This document shows positions 1-5,663 of a stretch of DNA of 8,633 nt, in pieces. The DNA comes from Caulobacter sp. Lineage in GTDB: Bacteria; Pseudomonadota; Alphaproteobacteria; Caulobacterales; Caulobacteraceae. How positions within the stretch are numbered: position 1 is the first letter of the stretch; each line of letters opens with the position of its first letter. A model generated the notes under the pieces. That model saw only the letters and a program-made list of their open reading frames with translations. It searched no databases and was not told the origin of the DNA. Location: assembly GCA_014378155.1 (NCBI GenBank), contig JACMOF010000261.1, forward strand, positions 1 through 8,633, written 5' to 3'. Made by a program: the position numbers and the translations under genes.

Positions 1-1
1 C

Positions 2-97
2 GGGGCGGGGGCGGCCGCCGCGCAAGGCGGGAACCGCGACGCGACGGAAACGGACACGCCGAGGCCGAAAGCGGACCTAGAAACCCTCTCTCTTTGA
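2..97 (+). CDS. Possible C-terminal tail of a plus-strand gene (5' end outside window)
   Basis: An open frame entering from the left edge runs to TGA at 95-97. It encodes 31 residues, starting with an Ala/Gly-rich stretch and ending ADLETLSL. GC content by codon position is highest at position 3, then 1, then 2, as expected for coding DNA in a high-GC genome. The competing frame (Arg/Lys-rich, ending TAG 78-80) has its highest GC at position 2, which is atypical. If real, the gene is convergent with the 78-residue membrane protein, and its stop lies inside the hairpin at 82-108. Too little is visible to name a family. A non-coding spacer, or the Arg/Lys-rich frame, remain possible. Confidence 0.3.
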   Translation, partial: GAGAAAAQGGNRDATETDTPRPKADLETLSL

Positions 98-108
98 GAG
101 AGAGAGTT
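82..108. terminator. CT/AG hairpin between convergent gene ends
   Basis: The left arm is 82-93 and the right arm 97-108, with a TTG loop. The core is an uninterrupted CTCTCTCT/AGAGAGAG stem (86-93 with 97-104). It is extended by AAC/GTT pairs after one C-A mismatch. It lies 20 bases past the stop of the minus-strand 78-residue gene. Only a short TTT follows on the minus strand, so termination would be weak. It could instead be a simple dinucleotide-rich spacer. Confidence 0.4.
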
Positions 109-128
109 CAAGAGACCGACTTGGGTCG

Positions 129-365
129 TCAGACCGAGGGGATCTCGTCATCCCAGTGGACGAAGACCTTGCCGAAATTGACGGCCTGGGCCTCGGGCAG
201 CCGGCCGGTAACGGCGATCCGCGCGCCCTCGATGGCCTCGGCGGCGTCGGTGCGGTGATCGGCGACTTCGGTCCTGGCGTCGCGCAGAAGATAGGCGCCC
301 AGGCCAATCAGGACGACCACCCCGACGACGGCGGCGATCAGGTGCGGTTTTGGGAGGTTGGGCAT
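129..365 (-). CDS. Small single-pass membrane protein of unknown function (78 aa)
   Basis: This ATG-started frame of 78 residues ends in TGA. Residues about 9-28 form a strongly hydrophobic helix (LIAAVVGVVVLIGLGAYLL) preceded by a short N-terminus with one lysine and followed by RDAR. The rest (about 50 residues) is soluble and mixed-charge, ending in an aromatic and acidic tail (VHWDDEIPSV). The helix could be a membrane anchor or an uncleaved signal peptide; no lipobox is present. I do not recognise the family. The gene follows nadQ on the same strand after 104 bases that include a 26-base palindrome, so it may be transcribed separately. No strong Shine-Dalgarno is visible before the ATG. 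The hydrophobic segment and codon pattern argue for a real gene. Confidence 0.65.
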   Translation of the reverse strand: MPNLPKPHLIAAVVGVVVLIGLGAYLLRDARTEVADHRTDAAEAIEGARIAVTGRLPEAQAVNFGKVFVHWDDEIPSV

Positions 366-418
366 GCTGGGTGGAGGTTAGCGGTGAAGCGCGACCGCGC
401 AAAGCCGGGTTGCCGAAT

Positions 419-444
419 GGGGACGCACGCATGCGTGCGTCCCC
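419..444. repeat. Perfect 26-base palindrome downstream of nadQ
   Basis: The left half GGGGACGCACGCA (419-431) is followed with no spacer by its exact reverse complement (432-444). It lies 25 bases past the nadQ stop and upstream of the 78-residue gene. As RNA it would fold into a very stable GC-rich hairpin on either strand. No T-run follows on either side, so it is not a classical intrinsic terminator. It could be a REP-like intergenic element, a processing or stability hairpin, or a protein-binding site. Confidence 0.7.
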
Positions 445-469
445 GATCCAATCCGAAACCGTTCGAGCC

Positions 470-1474
470 CTAGTCCCGCAGCAGCGGCAAACTCAGCCCC
501 ATGGCCGGCCGGGCCGCCAGGATCTCGCGGCGGAAGCGGAACAGTTCGGCGGGGCGGCCGCCGGTGTCGGCGTCCTGGCGGCCCAGGCCCTCGACCAGGT
601 CCTCGCGTTCGACCACGCGGCGGAAGTTCTGCTTGTGCAGCGGCACCCCGGCAATGGCCTCGACGGTGCGCTGCAGGGCCGACAGGGTGAATTCGGCGGG
701 CATCAGCTCGAACACCACCGGGCGGTACTTGATCTTGCCCCGCAGGCGGGACAGGCCGGTCGCGAGAATGCGGCGGTGGTCGGAGATCATCGGCTCGCCC
801 AGTGCGGCCGACAAGGCGGCCGGCTCGGCCGGATCATGGCCGTCGGCGCGGGCCCGGTCGCGGGCGGCCTCGGGGGCCAGGCCCGCCTCATAGAGCAGCT
901 CATAGCGCTCCAGCACCCGTTCCTCGTTCCAGGTCGCGCCATCCAGGGCGAAGGCCAGGCGCGCTCTGGACCACTGGCTGGCGTCGTCGGCCGCCCAGCG
1001 GGGCAGGGCCGGGGCCAGCACCTGGTCCAGCAGAGCGGGGCGGGCATGGCGCCAGTCCTCCCACGGAAAGAAGGCCGACCATGGGGCCCAGGCGGTGTCG
1101 GGGGCCCGGGTCTCGACGGCGGTGGGGGTCAGGCCCAGATAGCCGACCGAGACGATGCGGGCCGCGCCCGCGCCCATCTCGGCGCGCGGGGCGTCGCGGC
1201 CTTCGTCGCCGAAGGTGTAGAGCTGCTCCACATAGCCCAACTGGAACCGCGTCTGCTCGGTGACGAAGGCCCGCAGGCCCAGCTCGAAGGTGCGATGGCC
1301 GGCCGGGTCGAACGATCCGAACGGCAGGCCGGGCAGGGGGCTGGCGATATCGGTCACCGCATCGTGCGGCCGGACGGTCAGGACAACGGCCTCGCCCTCA
1401 CGGATCGCCACGACCACGGCCGACAGGCCGATGACGACGGACGGCGCCGTGAATGGGGCGGGCTGCGGGGTCAT
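470..1474 (-). CDS. nadQ: NAD biosynthesis transcriptional regulator NadQ (degenerate Nudix domain plus winged helix)
   Basis: This 334-residue protein matches the alphaproteobacterial NadQ family (COG4111), a repressor of NAD synthesis genes. The N-terminal two thirds are Nudix-like: residues 13-35 form the first strands, and 49-90 cover the Nudix box region (PLPGLPFGSFDPAGH, then RAFVTEQTRF and the characteristic YVEQLYTFGD). The catalytic REXXEE signature reads RAFVTE (68-73), so most metal-binding glutamates are missing. The domain probably senses a nucleotide rather than hydrolysing one. Residues about 245-334 (RGKIKYRPVVFELMPAEFTL, then LQRTVEAIAG, KQNFRR and the GRPAELFRF turn) form the winged helix typical of NrtR/NadQ-type regulators. 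The start ATG overlaps the HD gene's stop by ATGA, which indicates translational coupling. The target nadABC genes are not in the window. Family assignment is confident; regulation here is inferred. Confidence 0.85.
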   Translation of the reverse strand: MTPQPAPFTAPSVVIGLSAVVVAIREGEAVVLTVRPHDAVTDIASPLPGLPFGSFDPAGHRTFELGLRAFVTEQTRFQLGYVEQLYTFGDEGRDAPRAEMGAGAARIVSVGYLGLTPTAVETRAPDTAWAPWSAFFPWEDWRHARPALLDQVLAPALPRWAADDASQWSRARLAFALDGATWNEERVLERYELLYEAGLAPEAARDRARADGHDPAEPAALSAALGEPMISDHRRILATGLSRLRGKIKYRPVVFELMPAEFTLSALQRTVEAIAGVPLHKQNFRRVVEREDLVEGLGRQDADTGGRPAELFRFRREILAARPAMGLSLPLLRD

Positions 1475-2112
1475 TCGGTCTCGAACGCCTCGCCTGGGGC
1501 GGACTCGAAGCCCGCCGCCTTGGACAGCACATGGAAGCGCTGAACATAGCGCGCCTGGGCCTCGAAAGGGGGCAGGGGGTTGATCCTCAGGTCGTAGCCG
1601 GTGGGCGGCGCGCCAAAGATCGCCAGGGACTCGTCATGCGCGAACCCGGCCAACTGGGTGGCCTCGAAGAAGGCGCAGGCCCGGTCGGCCGTCTTGATCA
1701 GTTTTTTGACCGCCGCCGGGACCTTAACCGGCAGGCCAAAGCGGATGTGGATGGCGTCCTCCAGCCGGGCCTCGAAGTCCTTGTAACTGACGCCGAGGGC
1801 CGCCTTGAACGGGCTGATCATGTCGCCGATCACATATTCGCTGGCGTCGTGCAGCAGGGCGGCCAGCCGCCATCTGGGCTCGAGGTCGGGCTTGATGTGG
1901 GCGGCGATCTCCTCGACCACCACGCTGTGCTGGGCCACCGAGAAGCCGTGCTCGCCGACCGTCTGGCCGTTCCAGCGGGCGACCCGCGCCAGGCCGTGGG
2001 CGATATCCTCGATCTCGATGTCCATGGGCGAGGGGTCCAGCAGGTCCAGCCTGCGTCCCGACAGCATCCGCTGCCATGCCCTCGGCGGGCCCTTGTGCAG
2101 CCCTTTGGCCAC
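1471..2112 (-). CDS. HD-domain hydrolase, YfbR-like (probable 5'-nucleotidase)
   Basis: With a GTG start at 2112 the protein has 213 residues. An AAGGA Shine-Dalgarno lies 8 bases before this GTG. The open frame extends to a TTG at 2187, but those extra residues are low-complexity and overlap the divergent promoter region. HD-superfamily residues are visible: H62 (AQHS), H88-D89 in LLHDASE, catalytic-type E92, and D143 in TADR. The segment LLHDASEYVIGDMISPFK closely resembles the HDASE/GD/PxK block of E. coli YfbR, a metal-dependent deoxynucleoside 5'-monophosphatase. A cytosolic phosphohydrolase acting on nucleotides is therefore likely, though the substrate cannot be read from sequence. The gene is the first of a two-gene operon, with its TGA overlapping the nadQ ATG. 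This suggests a link to NAD or nucleotide turnover. Confidence 0.85.
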   Translation of the reverse strand: MAKGLHKGPPRAWQRMLSGRRLDLLDPSPMDIEIEDIAHGLARVARWNGQTVGEHGFSVAQHSVVVEEIAAHIKPDLEPRWRLAALLHDASEYVIGDMISPFKAALGVSYKDFEARLEDAIHIRFGLPVKVPAAVKKLIKTADRACAFFEATQLAGFAHDESLAIFGAPPTGYDLRINPLPPFEAQARYVQRFHVLSKAAGFESAPGEAFETE

Positions 2113-2180
2113 GAAATCGTTCCTTATGGTGAAGGTGGCTGCGCAGGCGGCCGCCGCCCAGGGTTTGACTGACCCATCGG

Positions 2181-2194
2181 TTGACAAAGATCAA
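2181..2194 (+). promoter_or_regulatory. FixK/FNR-type box upstream of the universal stress protein
   Basis: TTGACAAAGATCAA fits the CRP/FNR-family consensus TTGAT-N4-ATCAA with one change (TTGAC). It is centred at 2187.5. A class II site at -41.5 would place the transcription start near 2229, just before the Shine-Dalgarno of the stress protein. The expected -10 position (2217-2222, GGAAAT) is a weak match. FixK/Anr/FNR control of universal stress proteins under low oxygen is known in several proteobacteria. The site also lies 70 bases upstream of the divergent HD gene. Confidence 0.6.
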
Positions 2195-2243
2195 TGCGGG
2201 GCAGGTCGTTGCCTGTGGAAATGCTTCCGATGGGAGATCGATC

Positions 2244-3056
2244 ATGAGCTGGGCGAGAATCATGGCGCCGCTTGCCGGCACGGAGGGCGAGCGGGCGTTG
2301 CTGGACGCGGCGGCGGTCCTCGCTGCGGGCTTCGACGCCGAGTTGGCGTGCGTCCACGCCCCGGCCGACATGGCCGACCTGATGCCGTGGATGGGCGAGG
2401 GCTTCATGGGCGGCGTGCAGGTCACCGCCCTGGAAAGTCTCAAGGAAGCCGCCGTCGAAGGCCATAACGCCGTCGCGCGGATGGTGGGCGAGCTCGGCTA
2501 CGCCAAGGCCAAGGCGGTCAGCCTACAGTCGCCCATCTGGGCGGGGCTGGCCATGGAAGGCCGGCTCTCCGACGTCATCGTCTTCGACAGCGCCGCGGCG
2601 CGGGGCAGGGGACCCCTGGCGGAATGTTTCCAGCAAATGATCGCCGACGAGCAACGGCCTGTCATCGTGGCCCGGCCCGGCTTGAGGGTGGGCGGCGTGG
2701 CGCTGGTGGCCTGGGACGGTGGCAAGGAGGCCAGCCGCGCCGTGCGCACCGCCCTGCCGCTGCTTCAGAAGGCTTCGAGCGTGGTGGTGGCCGGCGCGCC
2801 GGACGCCTCGTCGCGGGCTTTCGACCTGGAGCGGCTGGTGGCGTTTCTCGGCGCGCGAGGCGTTCAGGCCACGACCAAGCTGCTGCCGGGATCCGGCGAC
2901 GCCGCCAGCCTGCTGCTGGGGGCGGCGCGCGACGTCGGCGCCGATGTCCTGGTGGCAGGGGCCTTTGGCCATCCGCGCCTGCAGGAATTCATTTTCGGAG
3001 GCACGACCCGCAGCTTGTTGAACGGCGACGGGCCGTCGCTGTTTTTGTCGCACTAG
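2244..3056 (+). CDS. Universal stress protein, tandem Usp domains (270 aa)
   Basis: The ATG at 2244 is preceded by GGGAG with 7 bases spacing. An upstream in-frame TTG at 2181 lies inside the FixK-like box and is rejected as a start. The protein has two UspA-type halves: residues 1-145, with strand-forming starts at ARIMAPLAG and a DVIVFD strand, and 150-270. The second half keeps the nucleotide-binding signature, LVAGAFGH (236-243) followed by FGGTTRSLL (251-259), of the G-2x-G-9x-G(S/T) type. The first half lacks an evident copy, so only the C-terminal domain is expected to bind ATP. The protein is cytosolic, with roles in survival of oxygen limitation or growth arrest inferred from family and promoter. 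It is the only complete plus-strand gene here, divergent from the HD-nadQ operon. Confidence 0.9.
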   Translation: MSWARIMAPLAGTEGERALLDAAAVLAAGFDAELACVHAPADMADLMPWMGEGFMGGVQVTALESLKEAAVEGHNAVARMVGELGYAKAKAVSLQSPIWAGLAMEGRLSDVIVFDSAAARGRGPLAECFQQMIADEQRPVIVARPGLRVGGVALVAWDGGKEASRAVRTALPLLQKASSVVVAGAPDASSRAFDLERLVAFLGARGVQATTKLLPGSGDAASLLLGAARDVGADVLVAGAFGHPRLQEFIFGGTTRSLLNGDGPSLFLSH

Positions 3057-3070
3057 GGTTAAAAACCAAC

Positions 3071-3106
3071 CCGCTTATCCCGGCATTCGCCGGGATAAGC
3101 GGTTTT
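3071..3106. terminator. Bidirectional intrinsic terminator, perfect 14-bp stem
   Basis: Arms 3071-3084 (CCGCTTATCCCGGC) and 3089-3102 are exact reverse complements with an ATTC loop. TTTT follows at 3103-3106 on the plus strand. A run of five A at 3061-3065 would give U residues on the minus strand. It sits between the convergent stops of the stress protein (3056) and the lipoprotein (3116), so it can serve both. The CCCGGC...GCCGGG core also resembles REP-like intergenic palindromes common in alphaproteobacteria. Confidence 0.85.
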
Positions 3107-3115
3107 GATAAGGTG

Positions 3116-3952
3116 TCATCCCCCGACATTGTGTCGGACCAGCGTCTTCATGTCCTCGAACACATCGTGGTCGCTGCCGTCGCGGCCCCTGGCCTTGACC
3201 ACGGCGACGGCCAGCGGGCCGCCCTTGGGGCCCCGGGCCTCGTAGCCGACCACGCGATAGCCGCTGGTCGCCTTGTCGCTGGCCAGGATCAAGGTGGCGC
3301 GCACGCCGTCGCCGCGCTTGCGCTGACGGATCTGGGCGCCGTCCTGATTGGCGTGAACATCGACCTCGCCTTCGTCGTCGGTGGTGGTGTTGACGTTGAC
3401 CGTCGAGCCGCCGTTGCCGACGCGCTCGCTGATCTTCCGGGTGGTGTCGCCGTCGCGGATGGTGACGTTCTTGGCGACCTTGACCTCGGCCGACCCGTCA
3501 TTGGCGTTGATCGTCAGGCCGCCAATCTTGATGTCCGCGCCCTTATTGTGAGCGTCGATCCGGATGCCGGGCAGGCGGACCTGAGCCCTCTCGCCGTCGT
3601 GCTTGGCGCCGGGCGGCGGCGGTGGGGTCGGGGATTTCATGGCCGGCATCAAGGTCTTCAGGTCGGCCTCGATCGGCGCCAGCGCGGCCTCTGCGTCTCC
3701 GCCGTTGAGGGCCACAAGCTTCAGCGTCACCTCAGCGTTCTGGCCAGCATAGACGCAGCTTTGCCCGTCCGTGGCGACGCTGACCCGCTTGAGTTCACCC
3801 TGCTGCTCCGGGCAATCCAGCTTGCTGATCGCCCGCAGCGATTCGTGCTTGCCGGGCCGGCCAGCACGGTCGTCATGGATATCGACCTTGGGCGAGCAAG
3901 CCGCCAAGGCCACGAGACTCGTGGCCGCAGTCAGCAGCATCAGATGTCGCAT
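3116..3952 (-). CDS. Putative lipoprotein of unknown function (278 aa)
   Basis: The ATG at 3952 is chosen because GGAGG lies 8 bases upstream. An in-frame ATG at 3967 overlaps that ribosome site and is less likely. Residues 1-18 form a lipoprotein signal peptide ending in a clear lipobox (LVALAAC), with acylated Cys19 followed by Ser, so the mature protein is probably envelope-anchored. Cys47 and Cys66 could form a periplasmic disulfide. A proline run sits at about 109-114. Residues about 120-215 are rich in alternating short beta-type segments (VRLPGIRID, IKIGGLTIN, VKVAKNVTIRDGD, STVNVNTTT). The C-terminal 60 residues look globular, with a YRVVGYEARGPKGGPLAVAVV segment that suggests a sheet. 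I do not recognise the family. It lies 77 bases downstream of moxR on the same strand and could be co-transcribed. Confidence 0.8.
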   Translation of the reverse strand: MRHLMLLTAATSLVALAACSPKVDIHDDRAGRPGKHESLRAISKLDCPEQQGELKRVSVATDGQSCVYAGQNAEVTLKLVALNGGDAEAALAPIEADLKTLMPAMKSPTPPPPPGAKHDGERAQVRLPGIRIDAHNKGADIKIGGLTINANDGSAEVKVAKNVTIRDGDTTRKISERVGNGGSTVNVNTTTDDEGEVDVHANQDGAQIRQRKRGDGVRATLILASDKATSGYRVVGYEARGPKGGPLAVAVVKARGRDGSDHDVFEDMKTLVRHNVGG

Positions 3953-4029
3953 CAAGGAATCCTCCATTCGGCGGGAACGTGGTCTGGCGACGCCGGAAGG
4001 TCCAATGAAATCGCGGCAAGGGGGGCTGC

Positions 4030-4899
4030 CTACTGTCCCGGCCGCGCCCCAGAGCCCTCGCGGCGGGCGAGGAAGGCCAAGCGCTCGAACAGGTGGACGT
4101 CCTGCTCGTTCTTCAGCAGGGCGCCGTGCAAGGGCGGGATCAGCTTGGTCGGGTCCCGCTCGCGCAGGGTGGCCTCGCCGATATCCTCGACCAGCAGCAG
4201 CTTTAGCCAGTCCAGCAGCTCCGACGTGGAGGGCTTTTTCTTCAGGCCCGGCACCTTGCGCATGTCGTAGAAGATCCGCAGCGCCTCGGCGACCAGCTTC
4301 TGCTTGATGCCCGGGAAGTGCACGTCGACAATGGCCTGCATCGTCGCCTCTTCGGGGAAGCGGATATAGTGAAAGAAGCAGCGACGCAGGAAGGCGTCCG
4401 GCAACTCCTTCTCGTTGTTCGACGTGATGATGATAATCGGTCGGATCTTGGCAGCGATCGTCTCATTGGTCTCGTAGACATAGAACTCGTTGCGATCGAG
4501 CTCTTGCAGCAGGTCGTTGGGAAACTCGATGTCGGCCTTGTCGATCTCGTCGATCAACAACACGGGGCGCACCGGGGCCTCGAAGGCTTCCCAAAGCTTG
4601 CCCTTCTTGATGTAATTCTTGACGTCCTTGACCCGCTCGTCGCCCAATTGGCTGTCGCGCAGCCGGGTGACGGCGTCATATTCATATAGGCCCTGCTGGG
4701 CTTTCGTCGTTGATTTGATGTGCCAGGTCAGCAGCGGCGCGCCCATGGCCTTGGCCACTTCGTAGGCCAGGACCGTCTTGCCGGTGCCTGGCTCGCCCTT
4801 GATCAGCAAGGGCCGCTCCAACGCCACGGCGGCGTTGACCGCCACCTTCAGGTCGTCGGTGGCGACATAGTCGGCGGTGCCTTCGAAGCGCGAGCTCAT
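4030..4899 (-). CDS. MoxR-family AAA+ ATPase
   Basis: The ATG at 4899 follows AGGGA by 6 bases. The in-frame TTG at 4950 lies within a palindromic leader and is not favoured. The 289-residue product contains Walker A GEPGTGKT (35-42), Walker B VLLIDEID (113-120), a sensor-1 strand IIITSNNEKELPDAF (156-170) with the FLRRCFFHYIRFP arginine motif following, and a C-terminal helical lid. This is the MoxR/CoxD-like branch, whose members act as chaperones that remodel or mature protein complexes and usually work with a von Willebrand factor A protein encoded next door. No VWA gene is present downstream here; the next gene is the lipoprotein. The protein is cytosolic. Family assignment is very secure, but the client protein is unknown. 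Confidence 0.93.
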   Translation of the reverse strand: MSSRFEGTADYVATDDLKVAVNAAVALERPLLIKGEPGTGKTVLAYEVAKAMGAPLLTWHIKSTTKAQQGLYEYDAVTRLRDSQLGDERVKDVKNYIKKGKLWEAFEAPVRPVLLIDEIDKADIEFPNDLLQELDRNEFYVYETNETIAAKIRPIIIITSNNEKELPDAFLRRCFFHYIRFPEEATMQAIVDVHFPGIKQKLVAEALRIFYDMRKVPGLKKKPSTSELLDWLKLLLVEDIGEATLRERDPTKLIPPLHGALLKNEQDVHLFERLAFLARREGSGARPGQ

Positions 4900-4913
4900 G
4901 CAGGATCCCTGAC

Positions 4914-4989
4914 GGCGTCTTGAAAGAGGACGCCTCGAACAGTTGTTCAAATCAGGTCTAACCTACAGACCAACAGTCGCCAGGATCAA
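4914..4989 (-). promoter_or_regulatory. Dyad-rich leader and possible promoter of moxR
   Basis: Several inverted repeats are packed into the 96 bases upstream of moxR: GGCGTC/GACGCC (4914-4919 with 4929-4934), GAACAGTTGTTC (4937-4948) and GGTCT/AGACC (4955-4959 with 4967-4971). Read on the minus strand, TTGATC (4984-4989) and TAGGTT (4960-4965) are 18 bases apart and weakly resemble -35 and -10 elements. The GGTCT dyad would overlap that -10. The layout suggests regulated transcription, but each element is a weak match taken alone. Confidence 0.3.
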
Positions 4990-4995
4990 GTCGGC

Positions 4996-5151
4996 TTATT
5001 GGCCATCCTCGGCGCCGCGGGGATGCCGCCGATGGCGACGGGCTACGGACGGCGGATCGCTGGCGGGAAAGCTATCTTCGAGGCCTTCCTCAAGTTGCTT
5101 CTCAAGGTCTTGCGACGTCTCATCGAGCTCAGGTTCGGGCGTGTCGGGCAT
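4996..5151 (-). CDS. Small protein with conserved SFPASDPP motif (51 aa)
   Basis: An ATG at 5151 preceded by AGGAG with 7 bases spacing opens a 51-codon frame ending in TAA. Residues 1-25 are acidic and probably helical (DETSQDLEKQLEEGLED). They are followed by SFPASDPPSV (28-37), a motif I recall from many tiny uncharacterised proteobacterial proteins. A basic tail RRHRRHPRG (39-47) and a short acidic end complete it. No membrane segment or signal peptide is present. The gene lies 67 bases downstream of the acidic protein gene and 96 bases upstream of moxR on the same strand. The ribosome site and motif make it convincing despite its size. Function is unknown; the acidic-then-basic layout could suit a protein- or nucleic-acid-binding peptide, but that is speculation. 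Confidence 0.8.
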   Translation of the reverse strand: MPDTPEPELDETSQDLEKQLEEGLEDSFPASDPPSVARRHRRHPRGAEDGQ

Positions 5152-5218
5152 CGGCGGTCTCCTGTCGTCGGCGAGCCTAGGCTTCGGGAAACCGCCGTTC
5201 AAGGACGTTTGGTGGCGT

Positions 5219-5605
5219 TCAGCTTTCGTCGGCGTAGCCCAAGGCCTCGATGTCGTCTTCGGCCAATTCGGTCGATTCGAAATCGGCTGCGGTATCGGCG
5301 TCGTCGGGGATCGAGTCCTCGATGTTCTCATCGTCGCCGGCGATGGCGGCGAGCGGTTCACGTTCGATATCGAGACCCTCGTCGTCGCGACCGCCTTCGA
5401 GTTCACCATCGATCTCGTCGAGGGCCTCGTCGTCGATATTGCCGATGTCCTCCTCGTCCTCATCGGCGTCACCGTCGGCTTGGGTGAGGTCGATCACATC
5501 ATCAATCTCGTCGAAATTGGCGATGTCCTGGCCATCGTCGGTGAGGTTGGTCTCGTCAAGCACCTCGGCGGTGTCCTGGGCGTCGTAGTCGGTGTCGGTC
5601 GGCAT
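5219..5605 (-). CDS. Hyperacidic protein of unknown function (128 aa)
   Basis: The ATG at 5605 has AGGAG 7 bases upstream; the longer in-frame start at TTG 5659 has no such support. I count 54 Asp/Glu in 128 residues, against only two Arg and no Lys, His or Cys, which predicts an extremely low isoelectric point. The acidic residues are interspersed with Ile, Leu and Val (FDEIDDVIDL, DIGNIDDEALDEIDGELEGG), so it is not a pure poly-acid tract. The C-terminus (ELAEDDIEALGYADES) looks like a possible short linear motif. There is no signal peptide or transmembrane segment. It is probably largely disordered and may act as a nucleic-acid mimic, cation binder or chaperone client, but nothing here decides that. 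It may be co-transcribed with the 51-residue protein. I do not recognise a named family. Confidence 0.75.
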   Translation of the reverse strand: MPTDTDYDAQDTAEVLDETNLTDDGQDIANFDEIDDVIDLTQADGDADEDEEDIGNIDDEALDEIDGELEGGRDDEGLDIEREPLAAIAGDDENIEDSIPDDADTAADFESTELAEDDIEALGYADES

Positions 5606-5650
5606 GGCGGCACTCCTGAACTCGCGAAGGACCCCTGCGCCTTCGCCGCC

Positions 5651-5663
5651 CGGATTCAATCCG
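5651..5663. repeat. Short palindrome upstream of the acidic protein gene
   Basis: CGGATTCAATCCG has six-base arms around a single C, in the 84-base gap between the pseH-like stop and the acidic protein's ATG. The spacing is too tight for a good RNA hairpin, so if functional it would be a protein-binding dyad. It may be chance. Confidence 0.25.

Noticed and set aside
350..1543. Long plus-strand open frame (397 codons) opposite nadQ
   Set aside because: It is the antisense shadow of nadQ, Gly/Gln-rich and with no recognisable domain, while the minus strand encodes a clear family match.
2113..2187. N-terminal extension of the HD protein from TTG 2187
   Set aside because: The extra residues are Ala-rich and unlike the family, the start overlaps the control box, and GTG 2112 has AAGGA 8 bases upstream.
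2181..2243. N-terminal extension of the stress protein from TTG 2181
   Set aside because: The TTG lies inside the FixK-like box, the added residues do not resemble a Usp start, and ATG 2244 has GGGAG at good distance.
2624..4270. Very long plus-strand open frame (548 codons) running through the stress protein, terminator and lipoprotein regions
   Set aside because: It crosses a strong terminator, overlaps three well-supported genes in other frames, has a low-complexity composition and no ribosome site. It is a by-product of high GC at third positions.
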